From: a bacterium | Lineage (GTDB): Bacteria; Omnitrophota; Gorgyraeia; Zapsychrales; Fredricksoniimonadaceae | DNA length: 32,586 nucleotides | Assembly: GCA_021783915.1 (NCBI GenBank) | Contig: JAJXTI010000005.1 | Span: 1-32,586, forward strand | Direction of reading: 5' to 3' | Shown here: in pieces, positions 25,292 through 32,031 of the stretch | How positions within the stretch are numbered: position 1 is the stretch's first letter | Layout: every line of letters starts with the position of its first letter | Notes under the pieces: model-generated | The model's database searches: none | What the model was told of the DNA's origin: nothing | The model's input: the letters and a program-made list of their open reading frames with translations, nothing else | Translations under genes and position numbers: made by a program

Positions 25292-26119
25292 TTATTTAGC
25301 TCCTGCTCCTGTAAAAACAACAAGGACAGTCCTTCCTAAAATCGTCAGGTCTGTCCAAAAACACATTTTTTTAATGTAAAGAAGGTCGTATTTGATTTTT
25401 ATACGGACATCATTGATGTTTTCATCATAACGGTGGCACACCTGGGCCAGTCCGGTGATACCGGGTTTGATGTCCAGGCGTTTGGGATAATCAGTGATTT
25501 GCCGCTTGAATTGCTCCACGAACACCGGGCGTTCCGGGCGCGGGCCTATGACGCTCATGTCCCCTTTGATCACATTGATAAATTGCGGGATTTCATCGAT
25601 ATGGGCCTTGCGCATGAATTTCCCGGCAGGGATAAGCCGGTTGTCATTCTTGGCCGCCCACACAGGGCCGGTCTCTTTTTCCGCGTCGACCTTCATGGTG
25701 CGGAATTTGTAAATAAGAAAATGCTTGCCGTTTTTCCCGACCCTGACCTGGGAATAAAAAACCGGACCTTTGGAGGTCGCCTTAATTAAGATGACCGCCA
25801 GAAGCATCAGCGGTGAAAGCGCGACCAGGCCCAGGGCCGCGCAAAAAACATCAATGGCGCGTTTGGCCAAGGCGTAAGTCCTGCGGAAAAAGCTCAAAAG
25901 CATGCTTACCAGTCCGCTGCCGAACAAAGCCAGGCTGGTCGGTTCAGGGATGCTGGATTTGACCGGATGCGCCCCGGAAAAAAGAAAACTCTGGGAAATT
26001 TGGCGGTCACTGTCGTCAGGTTTAATAAATTCCGACGATGACCAGGCCCTGGAAAGAAAAAATACGCACAATGGGCAGGCGAAAAACAGGACAAATAATT
26101 TTCTTTTTGAAAAACGCAT
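25292..26119 (-). CDS. Undecaprenyl-phosphate sugar transferase with N-terminal PEP-CTERM-like segment
   Basis: The C-terminal 200 residues are a bacterial sugar transferase (initiating phosphoglycosyltransferase) that loads the first sugar-phosphate onto undecaprenyl phosphate. Motifs are KGPVFYSQVRVGKNG, YKFRTMKVDAE, HIDEIPQFINVIKGDMSVIG, PRPERP and IKPGITGLAQV. The N-terminus is unusual: a signal-peptide-like helix (residues about 5-26), a 30-residue polar stretch, and then IPEPTSLALFGSGLVSMLLS followed by FFRR. This reads as a PEP-CTERM sorting signal joined directly to the catalytic domain. The ORF track's 26152 start is a TTG; ATG 26119 (275 aa) is preferred because it directly precedes the basic signal start. 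It is the first gene of the PEP-CTERM unit. Confidence 0.88.
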   Translation of the reverse strand: MRFSKRKLFVLFFACPLCVFFLSRAWSSSEFIKPDDSDRQISQSFLFSGAHPVKSSIPEPTSLALFGSGLVSMLLSFFRRTYALAKRAIDVFCAALGLVALSPLMLLAVILIKATSKGPVFYSQVRVGKNGKHFLIYKFRTMKVDAEKETGPVWAAKNDNRLIPAGKFMRKAHIDEIPQFINVIKGDMSVIGPRPERPVFVEQFKRQITDYPKRLDIKPGITGLAQVCHRYDENINDVRIKIKYDLLYIKKMCFWTDLTILGRTVLVVFTGAGAK

Positions 26120-26348
26120 ATGTTTTTTTGAGTTTGGAGTCTGTGCTGTCAAACTTGTTTCTATTGTCGACTGATTTTACTAATGGGATAAGGCCAGGTT
26201 TGCGGAAGATAAATATAATTATATGATAAACCCGTAACAACCAACCTTAAAACAGTAAAATTTAGTGCCTCTATTATATAAAGTACAAAGAACAATCTAA
26301 GATTTTGTGCCCGCTTTGGCAAATTCTGCTTCGCTAAAAAGTACAACA
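26120..26348 (-). promoter_or_regulatory. Long 5' leader of the sugar transferase/PEP-CTERM unit
   Basis: From the predicted transcription start near 26348 to the ATG at 26119 there are about 230 nt without a credible gene. GGGTTT and AAACCT arms can pair around an AT-rich loop in the minus-strand RNA. I checked for c-di-GMP (GEMM) riboswitch and sigma-54 signatures and found none that hold. The leader may still be regulatory or may only contain a closer promoter (a TATAAT lies near 26273-26278 on the minus strand without a good -35). Confidence 0.35.
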
Positions 26349-26355
26349 GGGAGGT

Positions 26356-26383
26356 AGTATAGCATAAATATCTTGTTTGTCAA
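26356..26383 (-). promoter_or_regulatory. Strong sigma-70-like promoter for the sugar transferase/PEP-CTERM unit
   Basis: On the minus strand, a perfect TTGACA (26378-26383), a 16-nt spacer and TATACT (26356-26361) preceded by TG (extended -10, TGCTATACT). It lies just downstream of the epsI stop, dividing the locus into two transcription units. Confidence 0.75.
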
Positions 26384-26402
26384 GCCCGTTTGAAAAAATT
26401 TT

Positions 26403-27041
26403 TTATGGTAAGTATGTAAACAATTCCCGCGTAATGAGATCGGTAAATGTTTTTATTCTTTGGGAGGCTTTCTCAGTGTTTCCCGTAGTTATATCAGTAG
26501 AAATACGGACTAAAGCGCTGCTTGTTTTTTTGCCAAGCAGTGTGTTAAACGCGATCAATATTTGCTGTTTCCAGTAACTGGGGGTAAACCTGTCCCCCAC
26601 CTTGAACCAATAATAGACTACTTGGTTGAAATCCCCTTTGTTTAACCGCAAACAATTGCTCGTAATCAACATGTTCTTGTAGTTTACCTTGATTTTGACA
26701 CGCGGCCTTTCCTGGACCGATATGCCGCTTCCCGTGTAACAAACTTCCGGCGGGTGCGCCACCTTGCGGTTGTCCTGGGAGTAGACAATGTATAAATAAA
26801 CAACGCTTTTGTCAATGGCGTTCGTGTATTTACGGGCGAAAGCGTTGTTGGTCTCCAGGATCGCGAATTCGTCCTTGGTAATGTGCATGTCCACCGATGA
26901 CCATGTCCCTATCGTTTTGGGGAATTTGGTGATGTCCACGGAATCTTCCTCTTTGACCTGGCGGTAGTACAACGACCAGGAAACAATCATGGTCAAGGCC
27001 AGCGTAAGACAAATGATGAGAAAAGGTCTGGGAAGGTTCAT
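26403..27041 (-). CDS. epsI: EpsI-family exosortase-associated protein
   Basis: The ORF track extends to 27203, but that part lies inside the exosortase gene. ATG 27041, 1 nt after the exosortase stop, gives a natural start with a membrane anchor (PFLIICLTLALTMIVSWSLYY) and 212 aa. The body shows EpsI (DUF3485) features: FPKTIGTWSS, a hydrophobic VYLYIVYSQD strand, and the signature VAHPPEVCYTGSG with its conserved Cys. VVYYWFKVGDR is also typical. EpsI proteins are regularly encoded beside, or fused to, exosortases and are needed for exopolysaccharide production in characterised systems; their exact chemistry is unknown. Confidence 0.88.
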   Translation of the reverse strand: MNLPRPFLIICLTLALTMIVSWSLYYRQVKEEDSVDITKFPKTIGTWSSVDMHITKDEFAILETNNAFARKYTNAIDKSVVYLYIVYSQDNRKVAHPPEVCYTGSGISVQERPRVKIKVNYKNMLITSNCLRLNKGDFNQVVYYWFKVGDRFTPSYWKQQILIAFNTLLGKKTSSALVRISTDITTGNTEKASQRIKTFTDLITRELFTYLP

Positions 27042-27042
27042 T

Positions 27043-27876
27043 TTATTCAAGGGTCTTTCCAACGGTATAAAGCAACAGGAACGCGCAGGCGAAAACGATA
27101 AACCCGGAAAGCTCGTGCAGGGGCCCCGAGGCGTAATGGGACCCCCAAATTTCATTGACAGCAGCCAGAAAAATGATCCGCACGACATTGGCCATGACCG
27201 CAATCGGGACAGAAAACAGGAACAAAATGATTTTATTGGCCCTTGAGGACTTCATCCAGTAGGCGAAAAGGCTCCCTAAGGCCATCAAGGCAATCAACGA
27301 ACGCAGCCCGCTGCAGACATCATCCACCACCACATAGGCGTGGCGCATGATGATCGCGCTGCCGTCCTGGATGCACACGATCCGCATATTGTTCAACAGG
27401 ACCACGGCCATATGGGCGGCGAACATTTTCAATTTAAAACTGATGTTGGCCACGAGTACCAGGGGCAGGGGCACCATAAAGGCCAAAAAGGACAACGGAA
27501 ACAGGATCTCTTTGAGCGTTTTTGTCCCATAAAAATACAAGGCCAGTCCGAACAGGACAATAATAAGGGAAAACCCGGAGGTAAAATATACCCTGAAAAA
27601 AGCGCTCAAGAGGTGGACCCCAATGCCTAAAAAAAACAGCCTCATCCCCCATTTTGAAGGTTGCGGCTTGATCGCTTTTAAAACATCTTTTTTCAGCCAG
27701 ATCAAATACAGCGTGACAAAGGGGACCAGGATACCGTGGCTGTAATAGGAGTCACGGGCGAACCAACGCTCCCACATCCATATAAAAGTAGGCAGATAGA
27801 TGAGCAGAATGAATGCACCGGCAATGGCCACTTGGTGGGATTTTTTTATGGGTCCTGCTGCCTGGCTTTTTGCCAT
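27043..27876 (-). CDS. Exosortase (EpsH/XrtA-like)
   Basis: The 277-aa membrane protein with about eight helices cleaves PEP-CTERM proteins during export, probably coupling them to glycan. The catalytic set is visible: Cys188 in DDVCSGLRSL, Arg233 in MANVVRIIFLA and His254 in GPLHELSGF. The N-terminal RDSYYSHGILVPFVTLYLIW matches the exosortase opening. The order GT2-exosortase-EpsI and the nearby deacetylase resemble EpsH/XrtA-type loci. Its start overlaps the GT2 3' end by 31 nt. Its likely substrates are the PEP-CTERM proteins at 24101-25240, and possibly the PEP-bearing sugar transferase. Confidence 0.93.
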   Translation of the reverse strand: MAKSQAAGPIKKSHQVAIAGAFILLIYLPTFIWMWERWFARDSYYSHGILVPFVTLYLIWLKKDVLKAIKPQPSKWGMRLFFLGIGVHLLSAFFRVYFTSGFSLIIVLFGLALYFYGTKTLKEILFPLSFLAFMVPLPLVLVANISFKLKMFAAHMAVVLLNNMRIVCIQDGSAIIMRHAYVVVDDVCSGLRSLIALMALGSLFAYWMKSSRANKIILFLFSVPIAVMANVVRIIFLAAVNEIWGSHYASGPLHELSGFIVFACAFLLLYTVGKTLE

Positions 27877-29009
27877 GTAATTTCCTGTTTGGCGTTAATA
27901 AAACGGTAAAACCCTGTCAATGCCGAAAAATTGAGAAGACAAAACACGTATGGACAATAGCAAATCTTCGCAATGGCTGTAAAGATACCACACTTTTGGT
28001 CCCTTGACAAGGCCCCTGCAACGGCTGCCGCGTAAAAACACAATTGCGCACTAAAAAAGACCGGATAGGCGCGGCCCTCATCAAGGACAAAAAAATTGAT
28101 TGGTATCAAAAGTATCATCAAAAAAGGAACGATGACCCTAAGGAGTTTATGGGAAAAAAGCTGGATGGCCACAGGGCTCCTTAAGGGGTTAAACAGGCCG
28201 GGAAAAAGAAAAAATATCTGGTAATTGCCGTAAAGGGTCCTGGCCTTGCGCCGGTGCTCTTCCCTGGCTGAACACGCGGCCTGGTCATGTGCGTGGGCCG
28301 TACCGTCAAAAACGGCCCTGTGGCCTTTTTGAATGATTTTTAAAGGGGTGAACATATCGTCCAAAACGACATCCGCAGGGCCCGGTGTGAACAGCTCTTT
28401 ACGGATGGCATAAATGGCGCCCGTGGCCCCCAGCATGGAATGGATCCGGCTTTCACAGCCGCGTATAAATTTTTCATATTCCCAATACGCGTTGACCCCC
28501 TTGGCTGTGCCGCCCCCTTGTTCATGGGAAAAAATGAGTTCCCCGCTGGCGCACCCGACGCGAGGGTCGGCGAAATTGCGGACCAATTCTTTAAGCGCAT
28601 CTTTTTCCAGGACCTGGCGCGCGTCGTTAAAAAGGATGATTTCCCCCCGGGAGCGCGCCACCAGCTCATTGACGGTCAGCATTTTTCCCCGCCTTTGGCC
28701 ATGGGCCAGCAAACATACGCGCGTATCTTTATAGTTTTGGATAATTTCATTCGTCCTGTCCGTGGAGCCGTCTGAACCAACCAGGATTTCCATTTTTTGC
28801 GGCGGGTAGTCCAGGGAAAGCAAATTGTCGATTTTACGGGCGATGACGTCCTCTTCGTTGTACGCGGAAATGACGACGGACACCATGGGGACGAAGTCCC
28901 CTTTACGCACAGGCCTGGAAAAGAGCTTGGACACAAGGGCAATCAACAAAGGATAGCCCAGGTAACAATAAACAATCAAAAATAAAAAGACCCAAAAAAT
29001 AATTTTCAT
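27846..29009 (-). CDS. Membrane-bound family 2 glycosyltransferase
   Basis: The 387-aa protein has an N-terminal helix (KIIFWVFLFLIVYCYLGYPLLIAL), a cytoplasmic GT-A domain and C-terminal helices. The GT2 start is VVISAYNEEDVIARKIDNLL with GSDGSTDRT; the acceptor and metal regions include ILFNDARQVL and VVLDDMFTPL. EEHRRKARTLYGNYQ replaces the usual Q-x-x-R-W box of processive synthases. It is expected to extend a lipid-linked glycan at the inner membrane. The gene overlaps the deacetylase by 4 nt (ATGA) and the exosortase by 31 nt. Confidence 0.9.
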   Translation of the reverse strand: MKIIFWVFLFLIVYCYLGYPLLIALVSKLFSRPVRKGDFVPMVSVVISAYNEEDVIARKIDNLLSLDYPPQKMEILVGSDGSTDRTNEIIQNYKDTRVCLLAHGQRRGKMLTVNELVARSRGEIILFNDARQVLEKDALKELVRNFADPRVGCASGELIFSHEQGGGTAKGVNAYWEYEKFIRGCESRIHSMLGATGAIYAIRKELFTPGPADVVLDDMFTPLKIIQKGHRAVFDGTAHAHDQAACSAREEHRRKARTLYGNYQIFFLFPGLFNPLRSPVAIQLFSHKLLRVIVPFLMILLIPINFFVLDEGRAYPVFFSAQLCFYAAAVAGALSRDQKCGIFTAIAKICYCPYVFCLLNFSALTGFYRFINAKQEITWQKARQQDP

Positions 29010-29722
29010 CGCAATATTTTAATCAGGACCTTTCGCATGTAATTATACCCGTCCCCCCCCAGGATTGTTTTGGCCGATTTCTTAAAAAAATTACCGACGA
29101 TTTCATTAAGGGGGGTTTCCCCCATCAATGCTTGTTGAAAACGCCTTAAAGACCAATTGCCTTTGACGGCCACGCGCGCTATGCAAGGGGACTTGATGTG
29201 GTAAGGCCTTTCAGAAATAAAAACATTCTTGTACCCTTGCGCATAGGCCATTTGAATGATTTTATCGTTACAAAACCCCCTGGGGACGGACAGGTCATTG
29301 ATGGGAACGCCTAAATTGGCCTCGAGGGTCATTTTAGAGGCCTTTAACTCCTGCTTGATTTGATCATCGGTCAACCCGGTCAAGATTTCATGGGTCAGGC
29401 CGTGGGAGCCCACCTTCATCCCTGCCTGGATGAGCTTTCTGATTTCTTCCCATCCCAGGTACCCTTGGGCCCCCACCCTTTTGACAATAATAAAGAAAAT
29501 GGCCGTTAATTGGAGTTCTTTTAAAATGGGCAGGGCGATTTCATAGTTGTTCATTTCCCCATCATCGAATGTGATGATCGCCCGGTCATTTTGCCTTTTC
29601 AATAGTTCCATTTGCGCGCAAAAGTCCCCGGCCTTGACGTCGTAAATGTCGGCCCCTTCTTCCCGTCTTTCAGGTGAAACGGACAAGGCGGAAACAATCC
29701 CGTGGTACATGAGGACTTTCAA
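29006..29722 (-). CDS. Polysaccharide deacetylase (NodB-like)
   Basis: The 238-aa carbohydrate esterase family 4 protein removes N- or O-acetyl groups from glycans. Motif 1 is IITFDDGEMNN (catalytic Asp and metal Asp) and motif 2 is VGSHGLTHEIL (two metal His). VPRGFCNDKI fits motif 3. The ORF track starts at GTG 29740, but TTG 29722 overlaps the upstream stop (TTGA) and has GGAG about 8 nt before it, giving MKVLMYHGIVSA. A deacetylase is a regular member of exosortase-linked exopolysaccharide loci. No signal peptide is visible, so it may act in the cytoplasm or be exported in another way. Confidence 0.87.
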   Translation of the reverse strand: MKVLMYHGIVSALSVSPERREEGADIYDVKAGDFCAQMELLKRQNDRAIITFDDGEMNNYEIALPILKELQLTAIFFIIVKRVGAQGYLGWEEIRKLIQAGMKVGSHGLTHEILTGLTDDQIKQELKASKMTLEANLGVPINDLSVPRGFCNDKIIQMAYAQGYKNVFISERPYHIKSPCIARVAVKGNWSLRRFQQALMGETPLNEIVGNFFKKSAKTILGGDGYNYMRKVLIKILR

Positions 29723-30834
29723 CGGCCTATCTCCTTCCACGCGATGGGTTTAACGGCCACAGTTGATGTACTGGCCCCGGTCAATTGTTCAAAACCGGGG
29801 GGATAAAGGTCATTGGTGGTCATGTCCGCGTAATTGAATATTTTTGTCGACCATATCTCTCCCAGCACAACACCGCCGTCGGCGATGACGCCGCCGTTGG
29901 TCACCGAAGGGTATTTTATATTGTCGAATGTGGCCACCCCGTGGGTATAAATCAACCCCCGGTAGGTACTGGGCGCGCTGACAGTTTCATTGTACCCGCC
30001 CCACGCGATGATGTTTAACTGCGAATTGGGGGCCTGGTCCCCGGATTGGTTGAAGGTCACCGTGCCGCTGGCAATGATGGTCACGTTTTGCCCCGACTTG
30101 ACCAGCAAGTTGGAATTGATGGTCACGTTCCCATCGACATAAACTATTTGTTTGCCATCGACAGAGTCCGCAGACAATGTGTAGTTGTTGTCCTGGACAT
30201 GGAGCACCTGGTCCGGCGGGTAACCGGAAACCATCTGGCCCATGTTGTTGGTGAAATTTTCCAGCGACCTGTCGTCAAAATTTTGCGAATTATTGAAATT
30301 CAACGACGTAAAACTATTGTCCGGGCTTTTCGCTATGTTTTCAAAAAAAACATCGGCGTTTTCGGAAGATCCGTTGACTTCACCGCTTACGAGCGCCTGC
30401 CCGTTGAAGACCGCCGTTGTCCTGTCCCCGTTGATGGAAACATTGCCGCTGGTGGAAAGGACGTTCTTGTAAACTTCCGGGACGCCGGCCAGATAAGTGA
30501 TCCGGATTTTCCTTTGGGTGCCCCCGTAAGTGCCGGTTGAATAGATGGAGCGAAAAGCGGGCCTTGAATCATCTTTGCTTAAATAAATTGTCCCGTTGCC
30601 GTAAGTGATTTGCCTGGAGGGCGTGTTATCGAGCATGGTAGGGTCTTTCATATACATGTTGGCCCCCGCCTCCGCCAGCCAAAACGCGGCCGTTGAATGG
30701 TAATACCTGCGGGTGTCATTGATCTCGCTGGAGCACACCAAAGCGAAGCCGGTGGACAACAAGATAATGATATACAAAATTATCGTGGAAACAAGAAGAA
30801 GAGAGCCTTTTTTATTTAATTTTTTCATCGGCAC
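29719..30834 (-). CDS. PilX-like minor pilin / pilus assembly protein
   Basis: The 371-aa protein has a PilX-type N-terminus: KKGSLLLVSTIILYIIILLSTGFALV, then AAFWLAEAGANMYM, which fits the PilX/PulK 'AxxLAEAG' helix. The large Gly/Asn/Ser-rich body contains beta-strand patterns such as NVSINGDRTTAVFNGQALVSGE and NVTIIASGTVTFN. The body may adopt a beta-helix fold. It overlaps the PulJ-like gene by 23 nt and the deacetylase by 4 nt. A role in a type II secretion-like or type IV pilus-like complex is inferred. A second ATG two codons in is an alternative start. Confidence 0.75.
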   Translation of the reverse strand: MPMKKLNKKGSLLLVSTIILYIIILLSTGFALVCSSEINDTRRYYHSTAAFWLAEAGANMYMKDPTMLDNTPSRQITYGNGTIYLSKDDSRPAFRSIYSTGTYGGTQRKIRITYLAGVPEVYKNVLSTSGNVSINGDRTTAVFNGQALVSGEVNGSSENADVFFENIAKSPDNSFTSLNFNNSQNFDDRSLENFTNNMGQMVSGYPPDQVLHVQDNNYTLSADSVDGKQIVYVDGNVTINSNLLVKSGQNVTIIASGTVTFNQSGDQAPNSQLNIIAWGGYNETVSAPSTYRGLIYTHGVATFDNIKYPSVTNGGVIADGGVVLGEIWSTKIFNYADMTTNDLYPPGFEQLTGASTSTVAVKPIAWKEIGR

Positions 30835-31318
30835 TTTGGGCGAACAACCCGGTCCTGGACCTTAACGCCACCTTTTCCTCCAAACTGTAATCTTTATTTG
30901 CTCCGGCGCTGACTTTAATGATGATTTCATTGTTGATGGGCTCCGTGAAAGAAAGCCCCGTGATGCCGCCTGCCAGGGCCCTGCGGTTTGAGTCATTGGT
31001 CCTGATGATCTTCCCCGCGTCCTTGCCGGTGTCAGTCCATGAATATTGGACCTCACCGTAATCAGGCCGTTGAAAGGTCAACCGGGTGCCGTGGCCGTCT
31101 TTGACGATAAAAAGACCGTCGGCCTCACGCAATTCAGTGACCATGGACACCAGGGCCCGGCGCAATTGCTGTTTTGGTTCGATGCTCTTCCAATTAACAT
31201 CCCACGAGCGTTGGGCCACAACCAAGGCCGTGTAAACGGCCTCCAAAATGACCGTAAAAACCGCCAAAGTGACCAACACCTCCACCAGGGTAAACGCTTT
31301 TGGCCGTGTTTTCTTCAT
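30812..31318 (-). CDS. PulJ/GspJ-like pseudopilin
   Basis: The preferred start is ATG 31318 (ATGA overlap with the previous gene), giving 168 aa; the ORF track's 31372 start lies inside that gene. The N-terminus MKKTRPKAFTLVEVLVTLAV is a type III prepilin signal with Ala rather than Gly at -1 and Glu at +5. LRRALVSMVTELREADGLFIV and the length fit PulJ/GspJ minor pseudopilins. Such proteins form the tip of type II secretion pseudopili or assist pilus assembly. Confidence 0.82.
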   Translation of the reverse strand: MKKTRPKAFTLVEVLVTLAVFTVILEAVYTALVVAQRSWDVNWKSIEPKQQLRRALVSMVTELREADGLFIVKDGHGTRLTFQRPDYGEVQYSWTDTGKDAGKIIRTNDSNRRALAGGITGLSFTEPINNEIIIKVSAGANKDYSLEEKVALRSRTGLFAQSADEKIK

Positions 31319-31698
31319 TTTGTCAACCCCGTCTCCAAAGTGATACTGTTTGCGCCGGCCCTGCTTTGCCACTGCACCTGGACCTTGATGTCCAACGGGT
31401 CCACCATCTGGTTGGCGTAAACAACAAGGACTTTTTCCCGGGGCAGGGTCTTAAGGCCCTTGTCCTTGGCCCATTTGTCCCAATCGGTCGCGATAATATC
31501 AGGAAGGGTCTGCGTGTTTTGCATTTCTTCAAGGACATTTTCCGCGTGCGAAACGGCGACGGTGGTCTCCCAGGACGATTGGGTCGCCTGCATTAAATTC
31601 ACATACAATAAAAGGATGCCGCATATCCCGATCAAGAGGATATAAGCGCAAACAAGCACTTCAACAAGGGTGAACGCTTTGGGTGATTTTAAAACCAT
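31315..31698 (-). CDS. PilV/GspI-like pseudopilin
   Basis: The 127-aa protein starts MVLKSPKAFTLVEVLVCAYI, a prepilin signal with Ala at -1. It then has a hydrophobic helix (LLIGICGILLLYVNLMQA) and AVSHAENVLEEMQ, like the PilV/GspI class. It is the first gene of the pilin-exosortase operon. Its ATG at 31698 lies 9 nt after a TATACT box and has no ribosome-binding site, so a leaderless start is likely. Confidence 0.82.
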   Translation of the reverse strand: MVLKSPKAFTLVEVLVCAYILLIGICGILLLYVNLMQATQSSWETTVAVSHAENVLEEMQNTQTLPDIIATDWDKWAKDKGLKTLPREKVLVVYANQMVDPLDIKVQVQWQSRAGANSITLETGLTK

Positions 31699-31707
31699 TC
31701 GCCAAAA

Positions 31708-31735
31708 AGTATAGCAGAGATTATGAACATTTGAA
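31708..31735 (-). promoter_or_regulatory. Promoter for the pilin/exosortase operon
   Basis: On the minus strand, TTCAAA (31730-31735), a 16-nt spacer and an extended -10 TGCTATACT (TATACT at 31708-31713). The same TGCTATACT core occurs in the promoter at 26356. The -10 is 9 nt from the ATG at 31698. Confidence 0.55.
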
Positions 31736-31736
31736 C

Positions 31737-31765
31737 AAAAAAAGGGCGGGGATTTGTCCCCACCC
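31737..31765 (-). terminator. Rho-independent terminator upstream of the pilin operon
   Basis: A minus-strand hairpin of GGGGA/TCCCC plus an outer GGG/CCC pair (31744-31765, one mismatch, TTTG/CAAA loop) is followed by seven Ts (31743-31737). It would stop transcription arriving from the partial surface-protein gene and lies directly before the pilin-operon promoter. Confidence 0.75.
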
Positions 31766-31771
31766 CGTTAA

Positions 31772-31796
31772 AAAGATCACACTCATTGAGATCTTT
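31772..31796. repeat. Short inverted repeat
   Basis: AAAGATC (31772-31778) and GATCTTT (31790-31796) form a perfect 7-bp stem with an 11-nt loop, just beside the minus-strand terminator. Function unknown. Confidence 0.4.
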
Positions 31797-31839
31797 AAAG
31801 TTCATTTCTTTGATTTTGTCCAAAATTTTTATTCGCAGC

Positions 31840-31866
31840 ATTTGGGCGTTTTTACACCCAAATTTT
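31840..31866 (+). terminator. Terminator-like hairpin
   Basis: ATTTGGG (31840-31846) pairs with CCCAAAT (31857-31863), with further GT/AC pairing inside, followed by TTT on the plus strand. No plus-strand gene precedes it nearby, so the role is unclear. Confidence 0.35.
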
Positions 31867-31977
31867 AACTGTAGGTAGCCGTAGTTAGGTCTTGCTAATG
31901 AAAACAGGAATACAATGTCATAAAAATCACGCCCTTTGGGACGTTTACGGTTAACCGAGGCATAAATCTTAATGAAA

Positions 31978-32006
31978 GGGGGGTAGGATGTTTCCTACCC
32001 CCTTTT
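31978..32006. terminator. Strong hairpin downstream of the partial surface-protein gene
   Basis: A perfect 10-bp stem GGGGGTAGGA/TCCTACCCCC (31979-31988 with 31993-32002) has a TGTT loop. TTTT follows on the plus strand and TTTC on the minus strand. It lies 26 nt after the minus-strand gene stop and probably ends that transcript. The better T-run is on the plus strand, so it may work in both directions. Confidence 0.6.
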
Positions 32007-32031
32007 AACATAAATTCTTTTGATACCAAGA

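Noticed and set aside
26161-26346. 61-aa minus-strand ORF in the leader of the sugar transferase unit
   Set aside because: It starts at a TTG without a ribosome-binding site, has no recognisable domain, and lies wholly in AT-rich leader sequence.
26120-26348. c-di-GMP (GEMM) riboswitch or sigma-54 promoter upstream of the PEP-CTERM unit
   Set aside because: The conserved GEMM core and the GG/GC -24/-12 spacing of sigma-54 promoters could not be matched; only partial look-alikes (AGGCAC, GCAAACC) were seen.
27042-27203. Extended N-terminus of EpsI in the ORF track
   Set aside because: This stretch reads the exosortase gene in another frame; ATG 27041 right after the exosortase stop starts a normal membrane anchor.
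30046-30540. 164-aa plus-strand ORF opposite the PilX-like gene
   Set aside because: It is a shadow of the minus-strand coding sequence with no domain, and the neighbouring genes all overlap in the minus direction.
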